A program made the position numbers and the translations under genes. The notes beneath the pieces were generated by a model. That model searched no databases. It saw only the letters and a list, made by a program, of their open reading frames with translations, and was not told where the DNA came from. From Sphingomicrobium flavum (GTDB lineage Bacteria > Pseudomonadota > Alphaproteobacteria > Sphingomonadales > Sphingomonadaceae), in NCBI RefSeq assembly GCF_024721605.1, contig NZ_CP102630.1:186001-250000 (forward strand): 64,000 nt of DNA, given 5' to 3'. The first letter of the stretch is position 1; every line of letters starts with the position of its first letter. Below, one piece after another: positions 1 through 9,958 of this stretch.

Positions 1-1406
1 CAACATTGCTGTTGTTCGGGGCGACGGGCGATCTGTCCAAGCGCATGCTGCTGCCCTCGCTCTACGGGCTGGCCGCCGACGGGTTGCTGCCCGACGACAT
101 CCAGGTCGTCGCAACGGCGCGCAGTGCGTTGAGCGACGCGGAATTTCGCGACCTGGCGATGGAGAGCCTGCGCAAACATCTGCCCGCCGATTTCTTCTCA
201 GAAGAGACCGCGCTGCGCTTTGCCAAGCGGGTGCGCTACATCCCCGTCGATGTGACGACGCCCGAGGGCTTCGACCAGTTGGCTGAGGCGATCGATATCG
301 AAAAGGGCGTCAGCATCTTCCTGTCGACCGCGCCTTCGCTGTTCAAGGCGACGATCGAGAATCTCGAGCGCGTGGGGCTCGCCGGGCCCGATGTGCATAT
401 GGCGCTGGAAAAGCCCATCGGCACCGATCTCGCGACCAGCGCCGAAATCAACGACGCCGTCGCTGCCGCCTTCCCCGAAGACCGGATTTTCCGCATCGAC
501 CATTATCTGGGCAAGGAAACCGTCCAGAATTTGCTGGCGATGCGCTTTGCCAATTCGCTGCTGGAGCCGGTGTGGAATGCGGCGCATATCGACCATGTCC
601 AGATTACCGTTGCGGAAACGGTGGGGCTCGAAGGGCGCGCGTCTTATTATGATGGCGCGGGCGCGGTGCGTGACATGTTGCAAAACCATATGCTGCAATT
701 GCTGGCCTTGGTCGCGATGGAGCCGCCCGCCGATTATGCCCCGACCGCGGTGCGCGAGGAAAAGGTCAAGGTGCTGCGCTCGCTCCGCCCGATGGCGGCG
801 GACAGCGTGAAGGACGAAGTCGTGCTCGGCCAATATGACGCCTATGAGGGCGAGCTGGGCGAGAAGAGCGACACCGAAACCTTTGTCGCGCTGAAGGCGC
901 ATGTCGACAATTGGCGCTGGGCCGGCGTGCCCTTCTACCTTCGCCACGGCAAGAAACTGGCGCGGCGCAAGACCGAGATCTACATCCAGTTCAAATGCGT
1001 GCCCCATTCGATCTTCGGCAAGGGCGCGACGACCGAACCCAATGAGCTGATCATCTCCATCCAGCCCGAAGAGAATATCCGGTTGAAAATGATGGCCAAA
1101 ACCCCAGGTCTGGATCGCGGCGGCATCCGCCTGCGCGAAGTGCCGCTGGATGTGACGATGGAAGGCGCCTTTGCCGATTATCGTCGCCGCATCGCTTATG
1201 AGCGGCTGCTGCTCGACCTCATCGAGGGTGACCAGACGCTGTTCGTGCGCCGCGACGAGGTGGAGGCGCAGTGGGAATGGATTGACGGGCTTCGCGCAGC
1301 ATGGAAGGCCGCCGGCATGACCCCGGATCGCTATGACAGTGACAGCTGGGGCCCGGACAAATCGAACGAGTTCGCCATGCGCGACGGAAGGGAATGGAAT
1401 GATTGA
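1..1406 (+). CDS. zwf: Glucose-6-phosphate 1-dehydrogenase, 5' end outside the window
   Basis: Oxidises glucose 6-phosphate to 6-phosphogluconolactone with NAD(P)+ in the cytoplasm, the entry step of the Entner-Doudoroff route here. The frame is already open at the left edge (codons from base 3). The first visible residues are the dinucleotide-binding motif LLFGATGDLSK, so roughly 10-20 N-terminal residues are missing; the TTG at base 6 is not the true start. The catalytic signature RIDHYLGKE lies at visible residues 163-171 and EKPIG at 135-139. About 466 residues are visible against a usual 480-500. The stop TGA overlaps the start of pgl by 8 bases, making this the first visible gene of a tightly coupled five-gene operon. 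Confidence 0.97.
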   Translation, partial: TLLLFGATGDLSKRMLLPSLYGLAADGLLPDDIQVVATARSALSDAEFRDLAMESLRKHLPADFFSEETALRFAKRVRYIPVDVTTPEGFDQLAEAIDIEKGVSIFLSTAPSLFKATIENLERVGLAGPDVHMALEKPIGTDLATSAEINDAVAAAFPEDRIFRIDHYLGKETVQNLLAMRFANSLLEPVWNAAHIDHVQITVAETVGLEGRASYYDGAGAVRDMLQNHMLQLLALVAMEPPADYAPTAVREEKVKVLRSLRPMAADSVKDEVVLGQYDAYEGELGEKSDTETFVALKAHVDNWRWAGVPFYLRHGKKLARRKTEIYIQFKCVPHSIFGKGATTEPNELIISIQPEENIRLKMMAKTPGLDRGGIRLREVPLDVTMEGAFADYRRRIAYERLLLDLIEGDQTLFVRRDEVEAQWEWIDGLRAAWKAAGMTPDRYDSDSWGPDKSNEFAMRDGREWND

Positions 1407-2100
1407 GGCCGAGTGGTGGGAATATGACGATGCCGATGAAATGGCCGATGCAGTGGCCGGGGATATCGGTTTCATCGTCGAAAGCGCGATCGATGCGCGC
1501 GGCGAATGTCTGCTGGCCTTTCCGGGCGGCGGCACGCCCAAGCCCATCTTCGAGCGACTGGCGGGTAAGAGCCTGCCCTGGAAACGAGTGACCATCATTC
1601 CGGGTGATGACCGGCTGGTCCCCGTCGACAGCGACCTTTCCAACATCAAGGCGATTGCCCAGGCCATGCTGCCCGCCGGTGCGCGCGTCTATCCCATCGC
1701 CGTCGAGGCGGAAGACTATGTCATGGCGGGCCATGCGGCCGATGCGCGGCTGAAGAGCCTCAAATGGCCGCCCGACCTCGTCTGGCTGGGCATGGGGAGC
1801 GATGGGCATACCGCCTCGCTGTTCGCCGGGCCCGACCTTGAAGCCGCGATGGACGCGCCCAAGGCGCGGCTGGCGATGGGCATCCATCCCGATCCCATGC
1901 CGCCCGAAGCGCCGGTCGACCGCGTCTCGCTGACCCGTTCGGGCATATTGTCGGCGCGCACCATCATCATCACCATCACCGGTGAAGAGAAGAAGGCGCT
2001 GCTCGAACAGGCGATCGAGGACGGGCAATCCTCCAAGCTGCCGATCGGCCGCGTGCTGGCCGAAGCGCAATTCCCCATCGATATTCACTGGGCACCCTAA
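1399..2100 (+). CDS. pgl: 6-phosphogluconolactonase
   Basis: Hydrolyses 6-phosphogluconolactone to 6-phosphogluconate, joining zwf to edd. The product is 233 residues, normal for the DevB/SOL family. The family motifs FPGGGTP (residues 41-47) and GMGSDGHTAS (131-140) are present. The ATG at 1399 is chosen because a GGAAGGGA ribosome-binding site lies just upstream and because it gives a normal N-terminus; an open frame extends further upstream (to 1333) but lies inside zwf. It overlaps the zwf stop by 8 bases and ends in TAA directly against the edd start. Confidence 0.96.
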   Translation: MIEAEWWEYDDADEMADAVAGDIGFIVESAIDARGECLLAFPGGGTPKPIFERLAGKSLPWKRVTIIPGDDRLVPVDSDLSNIKAIAQAMLPAGARVYPIAVEAEDYVMAGHAADARLKSLKWPPDLVWLGMGSDGHTASLFAGPDLEAAMDAPKARLAMGIHPDPMPPEAPVDRVSLTRSGILSARTIIITITGEEKKALLEQAIEDGQSSKLPIGRVLAEAQFPIDIHWAP

Positions 2101-3915
2101 ATGGCCACACTCGACCCCCGCATCGCCACGGTCACCGACCGGATCATCGAGAAATCGAAGCCCGGCCGAGCTGCCTATCTGGAGCTGATGCGGGTCGAGG
2201 GGGAACGGGGGATCGACCGCAAGTCGATGAGCTGCGGCAATTTCGCCCATGGCTTTGCCGCTGCGGGCGACGACAAGGCGGCGATCCGCACCTTTGCCGG
2301 ACCCAATCTGGGCATCGTTACCGCCTATAACGACATGCTCTCGGCGCATGCGCCTTATTATCGCTATCCCGAACAGATGAAGGTCTGGGCGCGCGAGGCG
2401 GGGGCCACCATGCAGGTGGCGGGCGGCGTGCCCGCCATGTGCGACGGGGTGACGCAGGGGCAGCCCGGCATGGACCTGTCGCTCTTCAGCCGCGACAATA
2501 TCGCCATGGGCACCGCCATCGCGCTGAGCCATGGTATGTTCGAAGGCGTCGCGATGCTGGGCATTTGCGACAAGATCGTGCCCGGCCTGCTGATCGGGGC
2601 GCTGCGCTTTGGCCATCTGCCCGCCATCCTGGTGCCTGCCGGGCCGATGCCCTCGGGCCTTGCCAACAAGGAAAAGCAGCGGGTGCGCCAGCTTTATGCC
2701 GAAGGCAAGGCGACCAAGGAAGAACTGCTCGAGGCCGAAAGCGCCAGCTATCATGGTATGGGTACATGCACCTTTTATGGCACCGCCAATTCGAACCAGA
2801 TGATGATGGAATTGATGGGGCTGCATGTCCCGGGCGCGGCCTTTGCCAATCCGGGCACCAAGCTGCGCCAGCAATTGACTCGCGCGGCGGTGCACCGGCT
2901 GGCCGATCTCGCGAAGGAAAAGAAGCGCCCCTTGTGCGAGGCAGTGGACGAACGCGCCATCGTCAATGCCGCGGTCGGCCTGCTCGCCACCGGTGGTTCG
3001 ACCAACCACGCGATCCACCTTCCCGCCATCGCGCGCGCGGCGGGGATCAGTTTCGACTGGGACGATCTGGCCGAGCTCAGCCATGCGGTGCCGCTGATCG
3101 CGCGTGTCTATCCCAACGGGTCGGGCGACGTGAACGACTTCCACCATGCTGGCGGCATGGCCTTCGTCACCCACACTTTGCTTGAAGAAGGTTTGCTTCA
3201 CGAAAATATTTGTGCGGCAGGAAATGACGAGTTCAGCGCCTTTGCGACCAATCCGGTCGAGGGTGAGGACGGGCCGCAGTGGGAGGCGGTGACGCAAAGC
3301 AGCAATGACATGATGCTTCGCCCCGCCAGCGCGCCCTTCCAGCCCGATGGCGGCATGCGGCTGGTGACGGGCAATCTGGGTCGCGGCTGCTTCAAGACCA
3401 GCGCGGTGGCCGAGGAGCGCTGGACCATTGAGGCACCCTGCCGGATTTTCGACGACCAGCGCCAAGTCGTGACCGCTTTCGAGGCGGGCGAGCTCGACCG
3501 CGATGTCGTCGTCGTCGTGCGCTTCCAGGGCCCCCGCGCCAACGGCATGCCCGAACTCCATAAGCTGACCCCGCCTTTGGGCGTGCTGCAGGATCGCGGG
3601 CACAAGATTGCGCTGGTGACCGATGGCCGCATGTCGGGCGCGTCTGGCAAGGTGCCGGCCGCCATCCATATCAGTCCCGAAGCGCATGGCGGCGGGCCGC
3701 TGGCCTATTTGCGCGATGGCGATGTGGTGAGATTGTGCGCGACCAACGGCTCGCTCGAAGCCGTCGGGGTCGACCTTTCGACGCGCGAGGCTGCCAAGGC
3801 GCCGCCGCCCCCCATCGGCACCGGGCGCGAAATCTTCGCGCTGTTCCGCCACCATGCCGACGAGGCGGAAAAAGGCGGCAGCGCGATGCTGGCCGCGATG
3901 GAGGATAGCCTGTGA
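2101..3915 (+). CDS. edd: Phosphogluconate dehydratase
   Basis: Dehydrates 6-phosphogluconate to 2-keto-3-deoxy-6-phosphogluconate, the defining Entner-Doudoroff step. It is a 604-residue IlvD/Edd-family protein, full length. The cysteines expected to hold the iron-sulfur cluster are seen in [17 protein letters not shown] and [11 protein letters not shown], and the C-terminal [11 protein letters not shown] motif is present. The ATG follows the pgl TAA with no gap, and the stop overlaps the glk GTG by four bases (GTGA). These contacts indicate one polycistronic, translationally coupled message. Confidence 0.97.
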   Translation: MATLDPRIATVTDRIIEKSKPGRAAYLELMRVEGERGIDRKSMSCGNFAHGFAAAGDDKAAIRTFAGPNLGIVTAYNDMLSAHAPYYRYPEQMKVWAREAGATMQVAGGVPAMCDGVTQGQPGMDLSLFSRDNIAMGTAIALSHGMFEGVAMLGICDKIVPGLLIGALRFGHLPAILVPAGPMPSGLANKEKQRVRQLYAEGKATKEELLEAESASYHGMGTCTFYGTANSNQMMMELMGLHVPGAAFANPGTKLRQQLTRAAVHRLADLAKEKKRPLCEAVDERAIVNAAVGLLATGGSTNHAIHLPAIARAAGISFDWDDLAELSHAVPLIARVYPNGSGDVNDFHHAGGMAFVTHTLLEEGLLHENICAAGNDEFSAFATNPVEGEDGPQWEAVTQSSNDMMLRPASAPFQPDGGMRLVTGNLGRGCFKTSAVAEERWTIEAPCRIFDDQRQVVTAFEAGELDRDVVVVVRFQGPRANGMPELHKLTPPLGVLQDRGHKIALVTDGRMSGASGKVPAAIHISPEAHGGGPLAYLRDGDVVRLCATNGSLEAVGVDLSTREAAKAPPPPIGTGREIFALFRHHADEAEKGGSAMLAAMEDSL

Positions 3916-4886
3916 GCCGCACCATTGCAGTAGCCGACGTTGGCGGCACCCATGCCCGTTTCGCGATCGCCGAAATTGAGGGCGGCACGGTCGTCAGCAT
4001 TGGCGAACCGGTCACCCTTGGCACCAATGATCATGCCAGTTTCCAGACCGCGTGGCGGCACTTTTGCGAGCTCAATCCGGGCGATGAACCCAACGCGCTC
4101 AGCGTGGCCTTTGCCGGGCCGGTCGATGGCGAAGTGCTCAAGCTGACCAACAATCCCTGGGTCATCCGCCCCGCGCTGGCCAAGGAGAAATTGGGCGTCG
4201 ACGATTTCAAGGTGGTCAATGATTTCGCCGCCGTCGCGCATGCGGTGGGCGCATTGGGGGACGAGCATCTCGACCATATCACCGGTCCCACCGGGCCGTT
4301 GCCTGCAGCCGGTGTGACCAGCATCGTCGGGCCCGGCACTGGGCTGGGCGTGGCGCAACTGCTCAAGACTGCCGACGGCCATGCCCATGTCATCGCGACC
4401 GAAGGCGGCCATATCGACTTCGCCCCGCTCGACAGCCTGGAAGACAAGATGCTCGAGCGGCTGCGCAAGCGCTACCGCCGCGTGTCGATCGAACGGATCG
4501 CCTGCGGGTCTGGCCTCGCCAACATCTACGAGGCGATCGGCGCGATCGAGGGCAAGCCGGTCAAGGAGCTGGAAGACAAGGAGCTGTGGACGCTCGCGAT
4601 GGAGGGCAAGGATGCCATGGCCGCCGCAGCGCTCGACCGCTTCTTCCTGACGCTGGGCGCGGTCTCGGGCGATCTGGCGCTGGCACATGGCGCCAATGCC
4701 GTCGTGCTGGCGGGCGGGCTTGGCTATCGCATCCGGCACCTTTTCGCGTCATCGGGATTTGCCGACCGCTTCATCGCCAAGGGGCGGTTCGAACGGCGCA
4801 TGGAAGCCATCCCGGTCAAACTGGTCACCCATCCGCAGCCGGGCCTGTTCGGCGCGGCCGTGGCCTTCGCCAAGGAGCATGCATGA
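3912..4886 (+). CDS. glk: Glucokinase (Glk type)
   Basis: Phosphorylates glucose with ATP to glucose 6-phosphate, the substrate of zwf. It is 324 residues and resembles the E. coli Glk family rather than ROK kinases: N-terminal phosphate-binding motif ADVGGTHARF, the catalytic region VVNDFAAVAHA near residue 100, GPGTGLGVAQL, and ATEGGHIDF. The start is GTG, overlapping the edd stop as GTGA; the stop overlaps the eda start as ATGA. Placement between edd and eda is the arrangement commonly seen in sphingomonads. Confidence 0.95.
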   Translation: MSRTIAVADVGGTHARFAIAEIEGGTVVSIGEPVTLGTNDHASFQTAWRHFCELNPGDEPNALSVAFAGPVDGEVLKLTNNPWVIRPALAKEKLGVDDFKVVNDFAAVAHAVGALGDEHLDHITGPTGPLPAAGVTSIVGPGTGLGVAQLLKTADGHAHVIATEGGHIDFAPLDSLEDKMLERLRKRYRRVSIERIACGSGLANIYEAIGAIEGKPVKELEDKELWTLAMEGKDAMAAAALDRFFLTLGAVSGDLALAHGANAVVLAGGLGYRIRHLFASSGFADRFIAKGRFERRMEAIPVKLVTHPQPGLFGAAVAFAKEHA

Positions 4887-5488
4887 GCATCGACACGATC
4901 ATGAAGACCGCGCCGGTCATCCCGGTGCTGGTGCTGGACGGCGGGGTCGATCCTGTGGCGCTGGCCGAAACATTGGTCGAGGCGGGGCTGCCCGTCATCG
5001 AAGTCACCCTGCGGACCGACAATGCGCTGGCCGACATCAAGGCGATGGCGGGGGTTTCTGGTGCGATCGTGGGCGCCGGAACCGTGCTCAATCCCGATCA
5101 TCTCAAGGCCGCGACCGATCATGGCGCCGAGTTCATCGTCTCGCCCGGGCTGACAGAGCCACTGGCGCGCGCGGCCATCGACGATGGCGTGGCCTTCCTG
5201 CCGGGCATCGCCAATGCGGGCGATATCATGCGCGGGCTGGACCTGGGGCTCGAGCGCTTCAAATTCTTTCCGGCGAAAGCGGCGGGCGGATTGCCGGCGC
5301 TGAAATCGCTGGCCGGGCCGTTCGGCAATGTGCGCTTCTGCCCGACCGGCGGCATCAAGGAATCCACCGCGCCCGACTGGCTGGCCGACGAGGCCGTGCT
5401 GTGCGTCGGCGGCAGCTGGATCCTGCCCAAGGGCGAAAGCGATCTCGGTGCAATTGGCCAGCGCGCAAAGGCGGCCGCCGCCCTCTAG
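4883..5488 (+). CDS. eda: 2-keto-3-deoxy-6-phosphogluconate aldolase
   Basis: Class I aldolase that cleaves KDPG to pyruvate and glyceraldehyde 3-phosphate, the last Entner-Doudoroff step. The ATG at 4883 overlaps the glk stop (ATGA) and gives a 201-residue protein of normal size; the frame stays open upstream inside glk, but that extension has no family similarity. The Schiff-base lysine lies in RFKFFPAKAAGG, the EVTLRT segment is conserved, and GAGTVLN is the expected loop. Its TAG stop shares the tetranucleotide CTAG with the stop of the convergent transporter gene. Confidence 0.96.
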   Translation: MSIDTIMKTAPVIPVLVLDGGVDPVALAETLVEAGLPVIEVTLRTDNALADIKAMAGVSGAIVGAGTVLNPDHLKAATDHGAEFIVSPGLTEPLARAAIDDGVAFLPGIANAGDIMRGLDLGLERFKFFPAKAAGGLPALKSLAGPFGNVRFCPTGGIKESTAPDWLADEAVLCVGGSWILPKGESDLGAIGQRAKAAAAL

Positions 5489-7083
5489 TGGAGAGGCCGC
5501 CCGTGCTTTTCGCGCCAGAAGAGCAGCGAGCAGACCACCGATAGTCCGACGAAGAAGATCGGATACCAGAGCCCGGCATAGATATCGCCCGTCGCCGCGA
5601 CGATGGCGAAGGCCGTCACCGGCAGGAAGCCGCCGACCCAGCCCGTGCCGATATGATAAGGCAGGCTCATCGCCGTATAGCGGGTGCGGGTCGGGAACAT
5701 TTCGACCAGGGCAGCGGCCTGCGGACCGTAGAGCGCGGTCGCGGCGAAAGTGAAGATGATCAGCCAGAAATAGAGGGTCGTGGTGTCCATCTCGTCCGGA
5801 TCGGCGGCGGCGGGATAGCCCGCGGCGGTCAGCGCCGGCGCGATGGCATCGCCATTGTCGCTGATCGGCACCGCAGTCTCACCGATGCGCACAACGGTGC
5901 TGCCATCTTCGCTGGCGACGCGGTCATAGCTAATGCCCTTGGCCGACAGCGTCTTGGATGCGATGTCGCACGGCGTGGTGAATTCCGCCTTGCCGATCAA
6001 ATCGAACTGGACCGAGCAGCTGTCGAGATCGGTGGCGATGGTCACCGGCTGCGCGGCCTGCGCGGCAGCGAGGCGCGGGTTCACTGCATCGGCGATGGCG
6101 TGAAAGCCCGGATAGAAGCTGACGAGGCCCAGTAGCATCCCGCCGACCATCACGGGCTTGCGCCCGACCCTGTCCGACAGCCAGCCGAAGAAGACGTAAA
6201 GCGGCGCGGAAATGACGGTGACGGTCAGGATGATCCAGTTCACCTCCGCCCCCGGCACGCCGAGATTCCGTTCAAGGAAGACCTGGACGTAGAAGAAAGC
6301 GCAATACCAGAGCGCGCCCTGTGCGGCCATGAAGGCGAAGAAGGCGGTCAGCACCTGCTTCAAGCTTTCCTTTTCGGCGAAGGCTTCACGCAGCGGGGTC
6401 TTGGTGACCTGTCCTTCTTCCTGCAATTTTTGGAAGGCCGGGCTTTCCGACAGTTTGAGGCGCATCCAGACCGAGATGAGCAGCAGCAGCACCGAAACCA
6501 GGAAGGGAATACGCCAGCCCCATTCGAGGAATGCCTCTTCGCCCACCGTGGTGCGCGTGAAATAGATGACCAGCAAAGCCGCGATCAGGCCGAAGGCGGC
6601 GCTGGACTGGATCCAGCCGGTGGCCGCGCCGCGCTTGTCGTCATCGGCATGTTCGGCGACATAGATGGCCGCGCCGCCATATTCGCCGCCCAGCGCCGTT
6701 CCCTGGCAGATGCGCAGGATGATCAGCAGGATGGGGGCGATGATGCCCGCGGTCGCATAGGTCGGCAGCAGGCCGATGGCGAAGGTGGCGCCGCCCATCA
6801 GGCTGACAGTGGTGAGGAAGGTGGCCTTGCGCCCGACCCGGTCGCCCATCGCGCCGAAGATGATGGCGCCCAAGGGCCGGAAGGCGAAGCCGGCGGCAAA
6901 CAGGCCGAGCGCGGCGAGCACGCCCGCCGTCTCGCCCAGGCCTGAGAAGAAGACCTGCCCGATGGTGCTCGCCAGCGCGCCGAAAATGAAGAAATCATAC
7001 CATTCGAACGCGGTGCCTGCGGACGAGGCGGTGACGACCTTGGTCATCGACCAGGGCTTGGCCTCATGGGCGTTATCGGACAT
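5485..7083 (-). CDS. MFS transporter, metabolite:H+ symporter type, with periplasmic insertion
   Basis: Inner-membrane proton-coupled symporter of the ProP/KgtP/ShiA branch; the substrate cannot be read from sequence. It has 532 residues against about 430 for the family. The N-terminal AFEWYDFFIFG segment, motif A GAMGDRVGRK (77-86) and RICQGTALGGEYGGA are typical. The excess length is a hydrophilic block at about residues 333-436, between the ninth and tenth predicted membrane helices, so on the periplasmic side. It carries two cysteines (about 356 and 372) that could form a disulfide. The ATG at 7083 is preceded by a GGGGGAG ribosome-binding site. It converges on eda with overlapping stops. 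Confidence 0.88.
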   Translation of the reverse strand: MSDNAHEAKPWSMTKVVTASSAGTAFEWYDFFIFGALASTIGQVFFSGLGETAGVLAALGLFAAGFAFRPLGAIIFGAMGDRVGRKATFLTTVSLMGGATFAIGLLPTYATAGIIAPILLIILRICQGTALGGEYGGAAIYVAEHADDDKRGAATGWIQSSAAFGLIAALLVIYFTRTTVGEEAFLEWGWRIPFLVSVLLLLISVWMRLKLSESPAFQKLQEEGQVTKTPLREAFAEKESLKQVLTAFFAFMAAQGALWYCAFFYVQVFLERNLGVPGAEVNWIILTVTVISAPLYVFFGWLSDRVGRKPVMVGGMLLGLVSFYPGFHAIADAVNPRLAAAQAAQPVTIATDLDSCSVQFDLIGKAEFTTPCDIASKTLSAKGISYDRVASEDGSTVVRIGETAVPISDNGDAIAPALTAAGYPAAADPDEMDTTTLYFWLIIFTFAATALYGPQAAALVEMFPTRTRYTAMSLPYHIGTGWVGGFLPVTAFAIVAATGDIYAGLWYPIFFVGLSVVCSLLFWREKHGRPLH

Positions 7084-7117
7084 TCAAATTCTCCCCCGTG
7101 CCGCGCGCGAAATGCGG

Positions 7118-7645
7118 CTATTTGCGCAATATTATCTCGCCCACCCGCGCGAGGTTCAAGCCATATTTGGTCACTTCCAGCCGGTTGACGGCGGACCGGC
7201 CGTCTTCGGCCAGCGTGAGCCGCTGCCAATAGTGGAGGCCATCGGCGGTGTAGCGGATGGTGAGGCGATTGCCATCGACGGCAAGATCGACCGGCCCGTC
7301 AGCGTCGGTCAGCTGCGTCGCATAGCCGTCCTTCGCCTTGACGATCCGCCATGTTCGTTTCCGGATCGGCTTGTCGCCCTCGGCGATGAACTGGTTGAGA
7401 GTGAGGCTATCGCCATCACGCTGGCCGACGCTTTCGACATGGAGTTGCCGGCTTTGGCCGTCCAGCGTCTGGATCGTCCCGCGACCCTCGCTGCGCCCGT
7501 CGAAAAATTCCAGCGGATCGAAGGTCGGCGCGGCGCGTGCTTCGCGTTCGTCCACCGCCACCATGGCGATGCGCGTGAGGATCGGCAGGCTGGCCAGGAA
7601 GAGCAGCAGCAGAATGACAGAAACGGCGATGGCTTTTCGCGTCAC
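7118..7645 (-). CDS. DUF3833-like membrane-anchored protein
   Basis: Function unknown. The chosen GTG at 7645 gives 175 residues beginning with a short basic stretch and one hydrophobic helix (about residues 7-25), then a soluble domain likely facing the periplasm. The pattern LEFFDGRSEGRG, RTWRI and the C-terminal KYGLNLARVGEI resembles DUF3833, which suggests a lipocalin-like barrel; this assignment is tentative. The frame extends upstream to 7762 but that part overlaps the transporter and lacks meaning. The start lies one base past the stop of the DASS transporter, so the two are coupled. Confidence 0.7.
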   Translation of the reverse strand: MTRKAIAVSVILLLLFLASLPILTRIAMVAVDEREARAAPTFDPLEFFDGRSEGRGTIQTLDGQSRQLHVESVGQRDGDSLTLNQFIAEGDKPIRKRTWRIVKAKDGYATQLTDADGPVDLAVDGNRLTIRYTADGLHYWQRLTLAEDGRSAVNRLEVTKYGLNLARVGEIILRK

Positions 7646-7646
7646 C

Positions 7647-9089
7647 TTACCACCAGCCGAGCAATTTCCACCAGGGCAGGCCGATGCCGAGCCAGATGAC
7701 CATGTGGAAGAGCGAGACGAAAAAGCCGATGCGGAACCAGTCGGGCACGCTGACATAGCCAAGCCCGAAATAGATCACCGTCGGCCCGGTCGAATAATGG
7801 GTGAGACAGCCGCACAGGTTGGAGAAATAGGCAAGCAAGGCCACGATCAGCAGCGGGGGCGCACCGGCGGCGACGGCAACCGCAATGAAGGCGCCGACCA
7901 TGGCCGAGATATGGCCGGTCAGCATGGAAAAGCCGTACATCGAATAGAAATAGATGATGGCAAGCCCGAGCGCGACGGCGAGCGGCGCCATCCCGTCGAA
8001 CCAGGTGGCCGCATGGTTGGCGAACCAGTCGATGACGCCGCGATCTTTGAGCATATCGGCCATGGTGAGCAGGCCGCCCAGCCAGACCAAAGCGTCCCAT
8101 GCGCCCCATGTTTCCGCCAGTTGGCGCCATGATTGGGCGCGGGTCAGCAGCAAGGCGAGGATGCCTAGAAAGGCGGTGACGGTGGTGTGGATGCCGTGCA
8201 GCGGGCCGCTTGCCCATAACAGCAGCATGCACACCAATGTGATCATCAGGATCGTCTCGGCGCGGCGGCGCGGGCCGAGCGCGGCAAGGTCGTCGCGGGC
8301 CTTGGCGCGCGCTGCGCTGACATCGATGGCGCCCGGCGGGGCGAGGCGCTTCATCAGCTGGGGCAGCAAGGCCAGCGCGATCAGGCCCGGGACGATGGCG
8401 CCCATCGCCCATTCGATCCAGCCGAAGCGCACGCCTGCGACATCGTCGGCGGCCGCGCTGACCAGCGGGTTGGCGGCCATACCGGTCAGGAACATGGCGG
8501 CGGTGATAAGATTGGCCTGTGCGCCGCAGCTGACCAGATAGCGGCCAAGCTGCTGGGTTTCGGCAGCGCTTTTGCCTTCGCCCACAGTGCGCACCATCGC
8601 ATCGACGATGGGGGCAAGGATGCCCCCGCCGCGCGCGGTGTTGGAGGGGACGACCGGGGCCAGCACGAGTTCCGCCGTGCCGACGCCGTAAGCCAGGCCT
8701 GCAGGGCTCTTGCCGAGGCGGTGGATGAGGCTGAGCGAGAGGCGGCGTCCCAGACCGGTGCGGATCACCGCGCCCGCAATCAGGAAGGCAGCGACGACCA
8801 GCCAGACGGTGGTATCGGCAAAGCCCGACAAGGACGCCTCAAGCGCCTCTTTGGATGTCTCACCGGCCTGGCGGGTGAGGATGAGGACGAGCAGGCCCGC
8901 CAGCACCATGACCGCCATCGGGTAGGGGCGCAGCAAAAGCGAGAGGATGGTCGCGGCGAAGACGGCAAGGATGTGCCAGCCCTGCTGGTCGACCCCTTCG
9001 GGCGGCGGCAGGAACCAGATGACGGCGCCCACGGCAATGCAGATGAGAAGCCGCGTCCAGCGCTGGCGATCGGTCAGTTCGTCCCCCAT
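7647..9089 (-). CDS. SLC13/DASS-family transporter
   Basis: Polytopic inner-membrane transporter of the divalent anion:Na+ symporter family, usually moving dicarboxylates (succinate, malate) or sulfate. The 480-residue product contains the two substrate/sodium signature loops, VPSNTARGGG in the first half and THYSTGPTVIYFG in the second, each following a paired-helix region. ATG 9089 is preferred over the upstream in-frame TTG at 9107; neither has a strong ribosome-binding site. It lies downstream of MaoC and CoA-ester lyase genes on the same strand, which favours a small dicarboxylate substrate. Confidence 0.88.
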   Translation of the reverse strand: MGDELTDRQRWTRLLICIAVGAVIWFLPPPEGVDQQGWHILAVFAATILSLLLRPYPMAVMVLAGLLVLILTRQAGETSKEALEASLSGFADTTVWLVVAAFLIAGAVIRTGLGRRLSLSLIHRLGKSPAGLAYGVGTAELVLAPVVPSNTARGGGILAPIVDAMVRTVGEGKSAAETQQLGRYLVSCGAQANLITAAMFLTGMAANPLVSAAADDVAGVRFGWIEWAMGAIVPGLIALALLPQLMKRLAPPGAIDVSAARAKARDDLAALGPRRRAETILMITLVCMLLLWASGPLHGIHTTVTAFLGILALLLTRAQSWRQLAETWGAWDALVWLGGLLTMADMLKDRGVIDWFANHAATWFDGMAPLAVALGLAIIYFYSMYGFSMLTGHISAMVGAFIAVAVAAGAPPLLIVALLAYFSNLCGCLTHYSTGPTVIYFGLGYVSVPDWFRIGFFVSLFHMVIWLGIGLPWWKLLGWW

Positions 9090-9127
9090 CGCTTGATGAG
9101 GCCCCAAGCTGCGGCCAAGGTCAAGCC

Positions 9128-9958
9128 TTAGCGCGCGCGAGCGAGCAGGGCTTCGGCCTGTTTGAGGTGAGGCAGGTCGACCATCTTGCCATCGACGCTG
9201 AGGACACCGGCGCCAGGCTCGGCAGCAAAGGCTTGGACGATGGCGCGCGCATGGGCGATCTGGTCAGCCGTCGGCGTGAACGCTTCGTTGATCGGCCCAA
9301 CCTGCGCGGGATGGATGGCAAGCTTGCCGGTAAAGCCCTCGGCGGCCGCGGCGCGCGCTTCGGCAATGAGGCCATCCGTATCGCGCACATCGGTAAAGAC
9401 GCCGTCGACCGGCTGGGCGCCCGCAGCGACTGCGCCAGCCAGACAAAGCGAGCGGGCCATCTTGTAGGTGAAAGCCAGTTCGCCATCGGGGCCAAGCTTG
9501 GAAGAGGCGCCGAGCGCCGCGGACAGATCTTCCGCGCCCCAGCTCATCGCCGCGAGCGGAGCCTGCGCATCGCGATAGGAGAGCAGGCCGAACAGGCTGG
9601 CCGCGGTTTCGGTGACGATGGCGTGGATCGGGATATTGCCGGTCGAATGGGCCAGATGGGTCACATCCTCGCCGCTTTCGGCCTTGGGCAGCACGATGCC
9701 GGCGATATCGGGGCGGCCGAGCAATTGCAGATCGAGCCGATGATCATCGGTGCCGATGGGGTTGATGCGGATCCACCATTCGGGACCGCCGGTGCGCTGA
9801 TCCATATTGCCCAAGATGGCCCGCGCATCGGCCTTGGCAGCGGGCGCGACGCTGTCTTCAAGGTCGAAGATGATGGCGTCGGCATCGCCGGTGACCGCCT
9901 TGGCGATTTTCTTCTCGCTGTCGGCGGGGACGAAGAGCCAGCTGCGCGGCGCGCTCAT
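9128..9958 (-). CDS. HpcH/HpaI (CitE-like) CoA-ester lyase
   Basis: A 276-residue TIM-barrel enzyme of the citrate lyase beta/malyl-CoA lyase family. The motif [11 protein letters not shown] supplies the metal-binding acidic residues, and [14 protein letters not shown] near the C-terminus is the family signature. Likely reactions are reversible cleavage of malyl-, methylmalyl- or citramalyl-CoA; which one cannot be told. ATG 9958 overlaps the stop of the MaoC gene as ATGA, so hydratase and lyase are coupled and probably act in sequence. The longer open frame upstream (to 10090) is rejected because it lies in the MaoC gene. Confidence 0.88.
   Translation of the reverse strand: MSAPRSWLFVPADSEKKIAKAVTGDADAIIFDLEDSVAPAAKADARAILGNMDQRTGGPEWWIRINPIGTDDHRLDLQLLGRPDIAGIVLPKAESGEDVTHLAHSTGNIPIHAIVTETAASLFGLLSYRDAQAPLAAMSWGAEDLSAALGASSKLGPDGELAFTYKMARSLCLAGAVAAGAQPVDGVFTDVRDTDGLIAEARAAAAEGFTGKLAIHPAQVGPINEAFTPTADQIAHARAIVQAFAAEPGAGVLSVDGKMVDLPHLKQAEALLARAR

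Noticed and set aside
198-1667. Long open frame on the minus strand opposite zwf/pgl
   Set aside because: Lies entirely over well-supported genes, has low-complexity Arg/His/Ala composition and no family motif: a high-GC shadow.
1219-3855. 878-codon open frame on the minus strand opposite pgl and edd
   Set aside because: Covers two certain genes; His/Arg/Gly-rich product without recognisable domains; result of GC-rich third positions.
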